A stretch of 64,000 nt of DNA from Cribrihabitans_A neustonicus (GCF_048820895.1 NZ_JBMERQ010000002.1:620001-684000); one strand, 5' to 3'. Positions 7,795 through 17,359 are shown, counted from the first letter of the stretch. The notes: generated by a model from the sequence alone, not told the origin. Translations and numbers: made by a program.

Positions 7795-10005
7795 ATGGCT
7801 CAAGGATCCGGGCGCAAGCCCTTGGTCGCAGAAAGGCGTTATGGCTCAGGCGGCAAGGGCACGCCGCCGCAGCGGCGCAAACCGGCGCAAAAACCCAAAC
7901 CCGCGCGTAAGGGGCTGTTCGGCCTGTTTGCGCGCAAAAAGACCCGCCCCCGCACTGCTCCCAAGCGGCGCGGCCTGCTCTATACCCTGCTCGCTCCGGT
8001 GCGCTGGGCGCTGCGGCTCACCTGGGGGTTCGCCTGGCGCATCGGCATGGTGGTCTGCCTTCTCGTGGCCGCGGCAGTGGCCTTTCAGTATATGCGCCTG
8101 CCCGATGTCGCGGCCTATCTCGACGGGCGCGCGCGCGGCTCGGTTACGCTCCTGGACCGGAACGGTGAAGTCTTCGCCTGGCGCGGCGACCAGTTCGGCG
8201 GCGTGGTGCGCGCCGATACCGTCTCGCCGCACCTGAAGAACGCCATTGTCGCCACCGAGGACAAGCGCTTCTACCGCCACTTCGGTATCTCGCCCCGCGG
8301 CATCGCCAGCGCCGTGCGCATCAACCTCAGCGAGGGGCGCGGGCCGCTCTCCGGGCACGGCGGCTCCACCATCACCCAGCAGACCGCGAAGCTTTTGTGC
8401 CTGGGCCGCCAATACGACCCCGCCGAGTGGAAGAGCGAAAGCGCCTACGAGGCCGACTGCCGCAAGAGCTCGCTCTGGCGCAAGGCGCGGGAGGCCATCT
8501 TTGCCCTCGCGATGGAGGCGAAATACAGCAAGGACGAGATCCTCTCGATCTACATGAACCGCGCCTACATGGGCGGCGGCGCCTACGGGGCGGAGGCCGC
8601 AGCGCAACGCTACTTCGGCAAGTCGGCGAACCAGCTGAACCCGGCCGAGAGCGCAATGCTGGCGGGCCTGCTGACCGCGCCGTCGACGCTGGCTCCCACC
8701 AACAGCCTGCAGCGCTCGCAGGACCGCGCCGCCACCGTGCTGCGGTTGATGCAGGAGCAGGGTTACCTCACCACTGCCGAAATGCGCCGCAACCAGGACA
8801 ACCCGGCGGAGCTGAGCGAAGCCGCCGCCGCGCGGGCGGGGGGGTATTTCGCGGACTGGGTGATGGACACCATCCCCGATTTCCTCGGCGATCAGACCAC
8901 CGAGGACGTGGTGATCCGCACCACACTGGACCAGCGCCTGCAGCGCGCCGCCGAGTCGGCGCTGAAGCATGTATTCGAAACCAAGGTGCGCGAGGGTTCC
9001 AAGGCGCAGGCCGCCATCGTTGTGATGAGCGCCGACGGCGCGGTGCGCGCCATGGTGGGCGGGCGCAGGACGCGGGTCTCGGGCGTGTTCAACCGGGCGA
9101 CCCAGGCCAAGCGGCAGACCGGCTCCGCTTTCAAGCCCTTCGTCTATGCCACCGCGCTGGAGCTTGGCTATTCGCCCTATGACCGGCTGCTCGATGCGCA
9201 GTACTGCCTGGACATCCCCGGTTCCGGCCAGTGGTGCCCGAAGAACTACACCAACCGGTTCTACGGCGAGGTGACGCTGGCCCGTGCGCTGCGCGACTCG
9301 CTGAACGTGCCGGCGGTCAAGCTGTCCGAGGCGGTGGGCCGCGACAAGGTGAGCCGCGTGGCACGCGACTTCGGCATCGACAGCGACCTCGCGGCCGGGC
9401 CCGCGCTGGCGCTCGGCGCCTCGGAGAGCTCGCTTCTGGAGATGTCGGGGGCCTATGCGGGCATCCTCAACGGCGGTTCCTCGGTGACCCCCTATGGGGT
9501 GACCGAGCTGAAGCTGGTCGAGGACAGTGCCCCGCTGATGGGCGCCAGCGGCGGCATCGGCGAGCGGGTGATCCGCCCCGAAGCGGCGCAGCAGCTGGTC
9601 TGGATGATGGAGCAGGTGATCTCCGGCGGTACCGGCCAGCGGGCGCAGATCCCGGGCTGGCAGGCGGCGGGCAAGTCGGGCACGACCTCCGCGGCCAAGG
9701 ACGCCTGGTTCATCGGCTTCACCGCGGACTACGTGGCGGGCGTCTGGATGGGCTACGACGACAACACCCCGCTTACCGGCGTCACGGGCGGCGGCCTGCC
9801 GGCGGAGATCTGGCAGGAGACCATGGTGCGCGTGCACGAGGGCCTGCAGCCGAAACCGCTGCCGATGCTGGCGCCCGAGCCGGTCGCCCAGCCCGAGCCG
9901 CAGCCGCAGCGGAAAAAGAAACGCCGGAAGCGCCAGGGCGAGCAGCTCGGCAAAGAGCTGGAGCGCGCGGTGAACGGCATCCTGCGCGACCTGTTCGGCA
10001 ACTGA
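7795..10005 (+). CDS. Class A penicillin-binding protein (PBP1A-type bifunctional peptidoglycan synthase)
   Basis: Builds and cross-links peptidoglycan at the inner membrane. The 736-residue protein has a basic cytoplasmic N-terminus (about 1-80), one membrane helix (about 82-100), a GT51 glycosyltransferase domain with catalytic Glu155 in EDKRFYRHFG and the GGSTITQQTAK motif, and a transpeptidase domain with SxxK at Ser444 (SAFK), SxN at 502-504 (SLN) and KSGT at 627. All catalytic motifs are intact. The C-terminus is Pro/Gln-rich and then very basic (KKKRRKR). The ATG at 7795 was chosen because the frame upstream runs into the glnK promoter region with no protein character; AGGAA lies just before it. 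Single-gene unit divergent from glnK. Confidence 0.93.
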   Translation: MAQGSGRKPLVAERRYGSGGKGTPPQRRKPAQKPKPARKGLFGLFARKKTRPRTAPKRRGLLYTLLAPVRWALRLTWGFAWRIGMVVCLLVAAAVAFQYMRLPDVAAYLDGRARGSVTLLDRNGEVFAWRGDQFGGVVRADTVSPHLKNAIVATEDKRFYRHFGISPRGIASAVRINLSEGRGPLSGHGGSTITQQTAKLLCLGRQYDPAEWKSESAYEADCRKSSLWRKAREAIFALAMEAKYSKDEILSIYMNRAYMGGGAYGAEAAAQRYFGKSANQLNPAESAMLAGLLTAPSTLAPTNSLQRSQDRAATVLRLMQEQGYLTTAEMRRNQDNPAELSEAAAARAGGYFADWVMDTIPDFLGDQTTEDVVIRTTLDQRLQRAAESALKHVFETKVREGSKAQAAIVVMSADGAVRAMVGGRRTRVSGVFNRATQAKRQTGSAFKPFVYATALELGYSPYDRLLDAQYCLDIPGSGQWCPKNYTNRFYGEVTLARALRDSLNVPAVKLSEAVGRDKVSRVARDFGIDSDLAAGPALALGASESSLLEMSGAYAGILNGGSSVTPYGVTELKLVEDSAPLMGASGGIGERVIRPEAAQQLVWMMEQVISGGTGQRAQIPGWQAAGKSGTTSAAKDAWFIGFTADYVAGVWMGYDDNTPLTGVTGGGLPAEIWQETMVRVHEGLQPKPLPMLAPEPVAQPEPQPQRKKKRRKRQGEQLGKELERAVNGILRDLFGN

Positions 10006-10131
10006 CCCCGCCTGCTTCCGCCGCCCCGGCGGCCGGCGCGGCTACGGGGCCTCTCCCGCCCCCCCCTCCCTCGCGCGGGCCTGGTGACCAATGCTTGCAG
10101 GATCGGCCGTGGCGGGGCCGCTGCCTGGAAC

Positions 10132-10170
10132 GAAAAAAGGCCCCTGGCGCATCCGCCGGGGGCCTTGTCT
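10132..10170. terminator. Terminator between the PBP gene and mlaC (likely bidirectional)
   Basis: Inverted repeat AAGGCCCC / GGGGGCCTT with an interrupted loop, with a run of A before it and a T-rich tail (TTGTCTCTT) after it. It sits between two convergent genes, so it can serve both strands. Confidence 0.8.
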
Positions 10171-10194
10171 CTTCATCCGGGCGCGCCGGCCGTA

Positions 10195-10785
10195 TCAGCT
10201 CTGCCGCTTTAGCTCGGCCACCAGCGCGTCGATACTGCCCTTGTTGCGGTCCAGGATCGAGCCAACCTCGGTGCGTTCGGTCAGCAGCAGGTTCACGCCT
10301 TCGATGTACATGTTGAAGAACAGGTTCTGTCCCGAGCGGTTCGACACCAGGAAGGTCACCTCGAAGGGCGCCTGGCCCTTGAGGTAGGCCACGGTGCTCA
10401 CCTCGAACCACTTTTTCACCCGCTTGACGCCGGTGACCTCCAGCCGCCCGCCGATGAACTCGCGGAAACGCTGGCCGTATTTGCGCGCGATATAGGCCTG
10501 GAAAGCATCCGAGAACGCCCGCTTCTGCGCTGCCGAGGCGCGGCGGGCGTCGGGGCCAAGCGCATAGGCCGAGATATAGGAGGTGTCGCTGTAGCGCTGG
10601 AAGATGCGCTCGAAGTCGCGGTACATCGCGCGCTCCGGCTTGCCCGAGCCGATCACCTGGTTGATATCAGTGATCAGGCGGTTGATCAGCTGGCTGGCGT
10701 CGTTTTCGTTCAGCGCCCAGAGCGCCTGCGGGGCAGCCAGCAGTGTCGCGCCCAGTCCGGTCAGGAAGGTACGGCGGTCCATCAT
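10195..10785 (-). CDS. mlaC: MlaC-type periplasmic phospholipid-binding protein
   Basis: Periplasmic carrier of the Mla/Ttg2 system that moves phospholipids between the outer-membrane MlaA complex and the inner-membrane transporter. It is 196 residues long with an N-terminal signal (MMDRRTFLTGLGATLLAAP) that starts like a Tat or Sec signal and ends near ALA. The family pattern is visible: RYSDTSYISAYALG, FQAYIARKYGQRFREF and FEVTFLVSNR. It begins two bases after the mlaA stop, so mlaA-mlaC is one operon. The rest of the system (mlaFED) is not in the window. A second in-frame ATG follows directly; either could be used. Confidence 0.9.
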   Translation of the reverse strand: MMDRRTFLTGLGATLLAAPQALWALNENDASQLINRLITDINQVIGSGKPERAMYRDFERIFQRYSDTSYISAYALGPDARRASAAQKRAFSDAFQAYIARKYGQRFREFIGGRLEVTGVKRVKKWFEVSTVAYLKGQAPFEVTFLVSNRSGQNLFFNMYIEGVNLLLTERTEVGSILDRNKGSIDALVAELKRQS

Positions 10786-10787
10786 AA

Positions 10788-11549
10788 TCAGAATCCTTCG
10801 GTGCTCAGTTCGAACGGGTCAATTTCCTCGATCTCGGTGCTGGTGCCCAGCTCGAAGCGGCGGTTCTGCAGGTAGATCAGCCGCGACTGCGCGTAGCTGT
10901 CGGCGCTTTCGTAGAGGATCGAGTCGATCGTGTCGGAATACCTGCCACGGTCGCCCATCCGGCGCACCACCTGAGCGTAGGCATTGATGTCATCGGCCGG
11001 ATTGTGCCGGGCGTAGGTGAGCGGGTTGGTGAAGAAATCCACCGCCAGCCCCACCGCGTCGCGCCCGGTCGAGGGGCCGAACAGCGGCAGCTCCACGTAA
11101 GGCCCTTCCGCGACTCCCCAGACATGCAGGGTCTCGCCGAAGTCGGTGTCGACCTCGGGGATGCCGAACTCGGTGGCGGGGTCGCCAAGGCCCGCAAGCC
11201 CGAGGGTGGTGTTCATCAGGAAGCGCGAAAGCGCGTTGCCGGCGGTCTTCAAATCGCCCTGCAGCACCGCGTTCACCATCTGCCCCGGCATCGAGAGGTT
11301 CTCTGCAAAGTCCGAAAACGCCGTCACCATCGGCGCCGGCACGATCGCCACGTAACTCTTGGAGGCAGGGCGGAAGGCGAACCGGTCGACCCCGCGGTTG
11401 AAACCGTGCACCGCGCGATTGGCGGGTTCGTAAGGATCATGCACCTCGCCTGCAGAGCGCGATTCGGGGGATTGCGTGGCGCAGCCTGCAGTCAGACCGG
11501 CTAGAATCAGCGCACCGGCGGCGAATAGGGGTCGCAACGAAGAGGTCAT
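10788..11549 (-). CDS. mlaA: MlaA/VacJ outer-membrane lipoprotein
   Basis: Outer-membrane lipoprotein that removes phospholipids from the outer leaflet. The 253-residue protein has a signal peptide with a lipobox LTAGC; Cys23 would be the lipidated residue. The hallmark DPYEPANRAVHGFNRGVD (residues 38-55), NTTLGLAGLGDPATEFG and the WGVAEGPYVELPLFGPST segment are all typical of MlaA. The ATG at 11549 gives the correct signal peptide; no strong ribosome site is seen in front of it. It is followed directly by mlaC. The divergent neighbour is a type I secretion ABC transporter, 189 bp away, with no obvious functional link. Confidence 0.94.
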   Translation of the reverse strand: MTSSLRPLFAAGALILAGLTAGCATQSPESRSAGEVHDPYEPANRAVHGFNRGVDRFAFRPASKSYVAIVPAPMVTAFSDFAENLSMPGQMVNAVLQGDLKTAGNALSRFLMNTTLGLAGLGDPATEFGIPEVDTDFGETLHVWGVAEGPYVELPLFGPSTGRDAVGLAVDFFTNPLTYARHNPADDINAYAQVVRRMGDRGRYSDTIDSILYESADSYAQSRLIYLQNRRFELGTSTEIEEIDPFELSTEGF

Positions 11550-11738
11550 TCGATTAGATATCCATTCGGTCAGAATCTGCGGCGCGGCGGGACAGCACGT
11601 AGTGACCTTACCCCGCCATACCAGATGCGTTGTAAATTTCTTGCCAGCATGTGACATATTGGGAACAGGCCGAAGCGCGCACGCGCCTGAAGAATCCGCC
11701 CGATCCCGGCTCTCAGGAACAGATATTGCAGTCCGATC

Positions 11739-13472
11739 ATGAATAAAAGCGTATATAAAGACGGCTATGATGAGCTGCGGGCGGTGCGCCGCCAAAGCCG
11801 GGGCCTCTATTGGTTCACCGCCATATTCAGTTTCTTCGTGAACCTGCTGATGCTGACCGGGCCGCTCTACATGATGCAGGTCTACGACCGGGTGCTCGGC
11901 AGCCGCTCTGAGGCGACGCTGGTGGCGCTGTCCCTCCTGGTAGTGTTCCTTTACGGCATGATGGGCATCCTCGATTTTGCCCGCGGCCGGATCATGGCGC
12001 GCGCGGCCGCCCGCTTCCAGGCGGCGCTGGACAAGCGCGTGTTCGACGCGATGATCCGGCGCTCCGCGGTGGCACAGGATCCGGTGGCGCAGACCGGGCT
12101 GGCCGATCTGGAGGCGCAGCAGCGGCTGATCTCCTCTCCGGTGCTGACTGCGGCCTTCGACTTGCCCTGGACGCCGGTGTTCCTCGCCGGCATTGCCCTG
12201 TTCCACCCCTGGCTGGGTCTTCTGGCGCTTGGCGGCGGGGCGGTGCTGATCTTTATCGCGGTGCTCAACCAGGTGTTCACCCGGGCGCCGATGCAGAAGG
12301 CGCAGGCGACCGGCCACAAAGCCAGCCTGATGTCCGAGGAAATCCGCACCGAGGCGGAGATGATCCAGTCCATGGGTATGCGCGGGGCCGCGTTCCAGCG
12401 CTGGAAAGCCGCGCGCAATGAGGCGCTTAAGGACTCCGTGGCTGCCACTGACACCGGCGGCGGATACACCACGCTGACCAAGACGCTGCGGCTGTTCCTG
12501 CAGTCGGCGATGCTGGGTCTGGGGGCCTATCTGGTGCTGCAGAACGAAATGACGCCGGGCGCCATGATTGCCGGCTCCATCCTTATGGGCCGGGCGCTGG
12601 CCCCGATCGAACTGGCGCTGGGACAGTGGGGCCTGGTGCAGCGGGCGCTGAAGGGCTGGCACAGCCTGGCCGAGCTGCTTTCCAAGGTGCCGCCGGAGAA
12701 CCTGCGCACCGCCCTCCCCAAGCCCAAGGCGCTTCTCGAGGTGAACGGGCTTGCGGTGGTGCCGCCGGGCGATAGCCGCCCGATGCTGCGCAATGTGAAT
12801 TTCCGGGTGCAGCCGGGCCAGGCCATCGGCGTGATCGGCCCTTCCGGCTCCGGCAAGTCGACGCTTGCGCGGGCGCTCACCGGCGCCTGGCGCCCGGCCG
12901 CGGGCGCGGTGCGCCTCGATGGCGCGGCGCTCGATCAATACGATCCGGACGTGCTTGGCGCCCATATCGGCTACCTGCCGCAGCGGGTGCAGGTGTTCGA
13001 GGGCACCATCGCCCAGAACATCGCCCGTCTCGCGGGCGAGCCGGATCCGGAGAAAGTCGTCGCGGCAGCAAGAAAGGCCGCTGCGCATGAGATGATCCTG
13101 AAGCTGCCTGATGGATATGACACCAAGGTGAACGCCGGCGGCGGCCGCCTCTCCGGCGGACAGATGCAGCGGGTTGGGCTGGCGCGCGCGCTCTATGACG
13201 ATCCGGTCATCGTGATCCTGGACGAGCCCAACTCCAACCTCGACAACGAAGGCTCGATCGCGCTCAACACCGCAATCAAGCAGATTAAGGCAGAGGGGCG
13301 CTCGGTGCTGATCATGGCGCACCGCCCGGCGGCGATCCAGGAGTGCGACATGCTGCTGGTGATCGACCGCGGCACCCAGACCGCCTTCGGACCGAAAGAC
13401 AAGGTGCTGCAGGAAATGGTCGTGAACCACCAGAACATCCGCCAGGCGACTGGCACAGGAGGTGTGCGATGA
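11739..13472 (+). CDS. Type I secretion system permease/ATPase (PrtD/LapB-like ABC transporter)
   Basis: Inner-membrane ABC half-transporter that powers one-step export of a protein through a type I system. The 577 residues comprise an ABC membrane domain (about 20-300, six helices) and a nucleotide-binding domain with Walker A GPSGSGKST, signature LSGGQMQRVGLARAL, Walker B VIVILDEP and the switch histidine in LIMAHRP. There is no N-terminal C39 peptidase or C39-like domain, which places it with the PrtD group that exports RTX or metalloprotease substrates. The stop overlaps the start of the HlyD gene (ATGA). No outer-membrane TolC gene and no RTX substrate are found nearby. Confidence 0.93.
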   Translation: MNKSVYKDGYDELRAVRRQSRGLYWFTAIFSFFVNLLMLTGPLYMMQVYDRVLGSRSEATLVALSLLVVFLYGMMGILDFARGRIMARAAARFQAALDKRVFDAMIRRSAVAQDPVAQTGLADLEAQQRLISSPVLTAAFDLPWTPVFLAGIALFHPWLGLLALGGGAVLIFIAVLNQVFTRAPMQKAQATGHKASLMSEEIRTEAEMIQSMGMRGAAFQRWKAARNEALKDSVAATDTGGGYTTLTKTLRLFLQSAMLGLGAYLVLQNEMTPGAMIAGSILMGRALAPIELALGQWGLVQRALKGWHSLAELLSKVPPENLRTALPKPKALLEVNGLAVVPPGDSRPMLRNVNFRVQPGQAIGVIGPSGSGKSTLARALTGAWRPAAGAVRLDGAALDQYDPDVLGAHIGYLPQRVQVFEGTIAQNIARLAGEPDPEKVVAAARKAAAHEMILKLPDGYDTKVNAGGGRLSGGQMQRVGLARALYDDPVIVILDEPNSNLDNEGSIALNTAIKQIKAEGRSVLIMAHRPAAIQECDMLLVIDRGTQTAFGPKDKVLQEMVVNHQNIRQATGTGGVR

Positions 13473-14773
13473 GCGCGGCACAGGAATGGTCCGCCCGGCG
13501 GCCGCTGATGATCGGGCTGATAAGCTTGGTGATTCTGGTCGGCGGCTTCGGCACGTGGTCGGTGATGTCCTCGATCGCGGGCGCGGTGGTCGCCACCGGC
13601 CGCATCGAGGTCGACCGCAACCGCCAGGTGGTGCAGCATCTCGACGGCGGCGTTGTTGCCGAGATCCTGGTAGACGAGGGCGACACCGTCGAAGAGGGCC
13701 AGACCCTGATCCGGCTCGACCCCAACGACCTCCGCTCGCGGCTGGTGATCACCGAAGGCCAGCTGTTCGAGCTGATGGCCCGCCGCGGCCGGCTGGAGGC
13801 CGAGCGCGACGAGGCAGAGGAGATCACCTTTGACCCGGTGCTGCTGGAAGCGGCGGAGAACCGCCCCGAAGTGCAGGACCTGATAGAGGGCCAGCGCCGC
13901 CTGTTTAAGGCCCGCAAGGAGACCACCGCGCGCGAGATCGAGCAGCTGGAGAAACGCCGCAGCCAGATTGAGGAGCAGATCCGCGGAATCGAGGCGCAGC
14001 AGGAGTCGACCGAGGTTCAGCTAGAACTCATCAGCGAGGAACTGAAGAATCAGCAGTCGCTTCTCGACCGCGGCCTTGCTCAGGCCACCACCGTTCTGAA
14101 CTTGCGCCGCACCCAGGTGAATCTCGACGGCACGCTGGGCGAGCTGGTCGCGAGCGAAGCCCAGGCTGAGGGCCGCATGACCGAGCTCGACATCGAAATC
14201 CTGAAGCTCGCCACCAGCCAGCGCGAGGAGGCCATCACCCGCCTCCGCGACCTGCGCTACCAGGAGCTTGAGCTCGCCGAAAACCGCCGCTCGTTGCTGG
14301 AACGGCTGGAGCGGCTGCACATCACCGCGCCGGTCTCGGGCGTGGTCTACGGTATGGAGGTGCACACGCCGCGCTCTGTGATCCGGCCGGCGGAGCCGGT
14401 GCTCTACCTGGTGCCGCAGGACCGCCCGCTGGTGATCGCGGTGCAGGTGCCGCCCACCGACGTGGACCAGATTTTCCTCGGCCAGGAGGTGACACTGCGC
14501 TTCTCCGCGCTTGACCAGCGCAACACGCCGGAGCTGTTCGGCCAGGTCACGCAGGTCTCCGCCGACGCCTTCGAGGACCCCAACACCGGGCAATCTTACT
14601 ACCGGGCCGAGATCGAGCTGGACGAGGGTGAGCTGGACCGCCTGCCGCCGGACACGGTGCTGATCCCTGGCATGCCGGTGGAAAGCTACATCCGCACCGC
14701 CGACCGTTCGCCGCTGGCCTATCTGGTCAAGCCGCTGGCGGACTACTTCAACCGCGCCTTCCGCGAGACCTGA
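13469..14773 (+). CDS. HlyD-family periplasmic adaptor of a type I secretion system
   Basis: Membrane fusion protein that joins the ABC transporter to an outer-membrane channel. The 434-residue protein has one N-terminal membrane helix (about 12-40), a biotinyl-lipoyl-like half (VVQHLDGGVVAEILVDEGDTVEEGQ) typical of HlyD/PrtE, a long coiled-coil hairpin (about 100-290, rich in E, Q, L, R) and a C-terminal beta-barrel region that includes LHITAPVSGVVYGMEVHTP. It starts inside the stop codon of the upstream ABC gene, so the two are translated together. The transported protein and outer-membrane partner must be encoded elsewhere. Confidence 0.93.
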   Translation: MSAAQEWSARRPLMIGLISLVILVGGFGTWSVMSSIAGAVVATGRIEVDRNRQVVQHLDGGVVAEILVDEGDTVEEGQTLIRLDPNDLRSRLVITEGQLFELMARRGRLEAERDEAEEITFDPVLLEAAENRPEVQDLIEGQRRLFKARKETTAREIEQLEKRRSQIEEQIRGIEAQQESTEVQLELISEELKNQQSLLDRGLAQATTVLNLRRTQVNLDGTLGELVASEAQAEGRMTELDIEILKLATSQREEAITRLRDLRYQELELAENRRSLLERLERLHITAPVSGVVYGMEVHTPRSVIRPAEPVLYLVPQDRPLVIAVQVPPTDVDQIFLGQEVTLRFSALDQRNTPELFGQVTQVSADAFEDPNTGQSYYRAEIELDEGELDRLPPDTVLIPGMPVESYIRTADRSPLAYLVKPLADYFNRAFRET

Positions 14774-14870
14774 GGCCGCAAAACCGGGGCAGGGCGTTCG
14801 CATTTGCTCTTTCGCATCGCGGCGCGCGGGGCTAGCGTCGCGGGCAAATTGGACAGGAGGACCGCGTGTC

Positions 14871-15332
14871 ATGAGCATCGAAGCCAAGCTGAAAGAACTG
14901 GGCGTCACCCTGCCCGACGCCCCCGCCCCTGCGGCCAACTATGTGCCCTACGTCGTGGCCGGGGACATGGTATATGTCTCCGGGCAGATCTCCGCCGATG
15001 AGTCCGGCGCCCTGATCACTGGCACGCTGGGCGGCGACATGGACGTCGAGGCGGGCCAGGCCGCGGCGAAACGCTGCGCGGTGGCACTTCTGGCCCAGCT
15101 CAAGGCGGCGTGCGGCGGCGATCTCGACCGGCTCGTGCGGGTGGTGAAGCTTGGCGCTTTCGTGAACTCCACCGCCGATTTCACCGAGCAGCCCAAAGTG
15201 GTGAACGGCGCCTCAGATTTTTTCGTTGCAGCACTCGGCGACGCGGGCCGCCACGCGCGCTCCGCGGTCAGCTCGCCCTCGCTGCCGCTCGGTGTCGCGG
15301 TCGAGATCGACGGCGTCTTCCAGATCAGATGA
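14871..15332 (+). CDS. RidA/YjgF-family enamine/imine deaminase-like protein
   Basis: Small cytoplasmic protein of 153 residues in the YjgF/YER057c/UK114 superfamily (RidA). Characterised members hydrolyse reactive enamine/imine intermediates from PLP enzymes. Visible family features are MVYVSGQISADESG, the helix AAAKRCAVALLAQLKAACGG, VVKLGAFVNSTADF and HARSAVSSPSLPLGVAVEID; in the last block the usual active-site arginine is present in HARSAV. The length is slightly longer than RidA itself (about 128), matching the COG0251 subgroup with an added N-terminus. A strong GGAGGA ribosome site precedes the ATG. Its stop overlaps the next gene start. Confidence 0.9.
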   Translation: MSIEAKLKELGVTLPDAPAPAANYVPYVVAGDMVYVSGQISADESGALITGTLGGDMDVEAGQAAAKRCAVALLAQLKAACGGDLDRLVRVVKLGAFVNSTADFTEQPKVVNGASDFFVAALGDAGRHARSAVSSPSLPLGVAVEIDGVFQIR

Positions 15333-16105
15333 GACCCGCGCTCCCCGCCGCCTTCCTGCGGGCGCCGATCGCGCACCGGGCGCTGCATGATGCGGCGGAC
15401 CAGAGGCCGGAGAACAGCCGCGCGGCAGTCCGCGCGGCGCTTTCGGCAGGCTATGGCGTGGAGCTTGACCTGCAGCTTTCCGCGGACGGGCAGGCGGTGG
15501 TGTTCCATGACACCACGCTGGACCGGATGACCGGTGAGCCGGGGCTGGTGCGGGACCGCAGCCGGGCCGAGCTCGCAGCCATCCCGCTCGCCGGCGGCGC
15601 GGGCGAGGGCATCCCGTCGCTGGCCGAGGTGCTCGCGCTGGTCGCCGGCCAGGTGCCTCTGCTGCTCGAGCTGAAGGACCAGGACGGCAGCATGGGCCCC
15701 GGCGGCGTGGGCGCGCTTGAAGCAGCGGTCGCGGACGCCCTCAGGGGATACGAGGGCCCGGTGGCGCTGATGTCCTTCAACCCGCATGCGGTGGCGGAGA
15801 TGGCGCGTGTGGCGCCTGAAGTTCCCCGCGGGCTGGTCACCAGCTCATATGAGCCGCAGGACTGGCCGGATCTGCCCAAGGCGGTCTGCGACGACTTGCG
15901 CGGCATTCACGATTTCGAAAGGGTGGATGCGGGCTTCATCAGCCATCAGGCCGACGACCTCGCCCGCCGACGGGTGCAGCAGCTGCGCGACCAGGGGGTG
16001 CCGGTGTTGTGCTGGACTGTGAAGAGCCTGGCCGAGGACACCGCCGCCCGCGCCTTTGCCGACAATGTGACCTTCGAAGGATATCTGCCGCCCGCCGCAC
16101 CTTGA
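15329..16105 (+). CDS. Glycerophosphodiester phosphodiesterase family protein
   Basis: A 258-residue TIM-barrel protein of the GDPD/UgpQ family, which hydrolyses glycerophosphodiesters to an alcohol and glycerol 3-phosphate. The catalytic and metal motifs are visible: AHRALHDAADQRPENS (the family HRG is HRA here), GVELDLQLSADG with the metal-binding Glu and Asp, and VVFHDTTLDRMT with the second catalytic His. Near the end, VLCWTV and DNVTFEGY match the usual W(T/V)V...GVD(G/A)I region only loosely. No signal peptide, so cytoplasmic. The start codon overlaps the ridA stop (ATGA), so the two are coupled. Specific substrate unknown. Confidence 0.9.
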   Translation: MRPALPAAFLRAPIAHRALHDAADQRPENSRAAVRAALSAGYGVELDLQLSADGQAVVFHDTTLDRMTGEPGLVRDRSRAELAAIPLAGGAGEGIPSLAEVLALVAGQVPLLLELKDQDGSMGPGGVGALEAAVADALRGYEGPVALMSFNPHAVAEMARVAPEVPRGLVTSSYEPQDWPDLPKAVCDDLRGIHDFERVDAGFISHQADDLARRRVQQLRDQGVPVLCWTVKSLAEDTAARAFADNVTFEGYLPPAAP

Positions 16106-16171
16106 TCGCGGGGCCACGCGGCCCACATTAGAACGGCGCCGGAGAATGGCGGCGGAACAGGGGGTTAGCGG

Positions 16172-17359
16172 ATGGATTGCCCGCGCATCGAGATTGAGGC
16201 ACATACCCGCCTGGCCACGATCCCGGCGGCGGAGTGGGATGCCTGCGCCTGCCCCGAAACCGCGGACGGCACCCGTCCGCGCGATCCTTTCACCACCCAC
16301 CGCTTCCTGAGGGCATTGGAGGAGAGCCGGTCCGTCGGCCCGGGCACCGGATGGCAGCCGCAGTATCTCACCGCGCGCCAGAACGGGCTGCTGATTGCCT
16401 GCGCCCCGCTTTACGCCAAGGGCCACAGCCAGGGCGAGTACATCTTCGACCACAATTGGGCCCATGCCTACGAGCAGGCAGGCGGGCGCTATTACCCCAA
16501 ACTGCAAATCGCCGTGCCCTTCACCCCGGTGACCGGCCGCCGCTTGCTGGTCCGCCCGGGCTATGAGGCCGCGGGCCAGGCGGCACTCCTGCAGGGTGCG
16601 GTGCAGATCGCGGCGGACAACGATCTTTCCTCGCTGCATGTGACATTCTGTACGGAGGAGGAAGCCCGCGCCGGGGAGGAGATGGGGCTGATGCACCGGA
16701 TGACGCAGCAGTTCCACTGGCTGAACCAAGGCTATTCCAGTTTCGAGGAGTTCCTTGCCGCGCTGTCGTCGCGCAAGCGCAAAGCGATCCGCAAGGAGCG
16801 TGCCCGCGCGCGAAGCTTCGGCGGCGATATCCGCACCTATACCGGCGATGATCTGCGCCCCGAACACTGGGATGCCTTCTGGGAGTTCTATCAGGACACC
16901 GGCGCGCGCAAGTGGGGCTCGCCCTATCTGACCCGTCAGTTTTTTGACATCGCGCATGAAACGATGCGCGGCGATGCCGCCCTGATTCTGGCCGAACGGG
17001 ACGGCATTCCCATTGCCGGAGCGCTGAATTTCATTGGCCGCGACACGCTTTACGGGCGCTACTGGGGATGTGTCGAACACCACCCCTGCCTGCATTTCGA
17101 ACTGTGCTACTATCAGGCCATCGATCTGGCCATCGCCCTCGGGCTCGGCCGGGTAGAGGCGGGCGCGCAGGGGGAGCACAAGCTGGCGCGCGGCTATCTG
17201 CCCAGCCAGACCCACAGCCTGCACTGGGCCGCCGACCGCGGCTTTGCCGCCGCCATCGCCCGCTACCTGGAGGCAGAACGCCAGGCGGTCGAGGAGGAAA
17301 TCGAAGTCCTGACCAGCTATGGCCCTTTCCGCAATCCGCACGTGGAGGAACACGAATGA
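16172..17359 (+). CDS. GNAT-fold protein of the COG3146 family (predicted N-acyltransferase)
   Basis: A 395-residue cytoplasmic protein of the DUF482/COG3146 family, often called a peptidoglycan-biosynthesis-like N-acyltransferase because of a FemAB-like GNAT fold. Family blocks are visible: DPFTTHRFLRALEESRSVG, GEYIFDHNWAHAYEQAG, YYPKLQIAVPFTPVTGRR, SSRKRKAIRKERARA, and the end LARGYLPSQTHSLHW. No function has been proven for this family to my knowledge. The ATG at 16172 has only a weak ribosome site. Its stop overlaps the start of phhB (ATGA). The two genes are commonly neighbours in alphaproteobacteria, but the reason is unclear. Confidence 0.85.
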   Translation: MDCPRIEIEAHTRLATIPAAEWDACACPETADGTRPRDPFTTHRFLRALEESRSVGPGTGWQPQYLTARQNGLLIACAPLYAKGHSQGEYIFDHNWAHAYEQAGGRYYPKLQIAVPFTPVTGRRLLVRPGYEAAGQAALLQGAVQIAADNDLSSLHVTFCTEEEARAGEEMGLMHRMTQQFHWLNQGYSSFEEFLAALSSRKRKAIRKERARARSFGGDIRTYTGDDLRPEHWDAFWEFYQDTGARKWGSPYLTRQFFDIAHETMRGDAALILAERDGIPIAGALNFIGRDTLYGRYWGCVEHHPCLHFELCYYQAIDLAIALGLGRVEAGAQGEHKLARGYLPSQTHSLHWAADRGFAAAIARYLEAERQAVEEEIEVLTSYGPFRNPHVEEHE

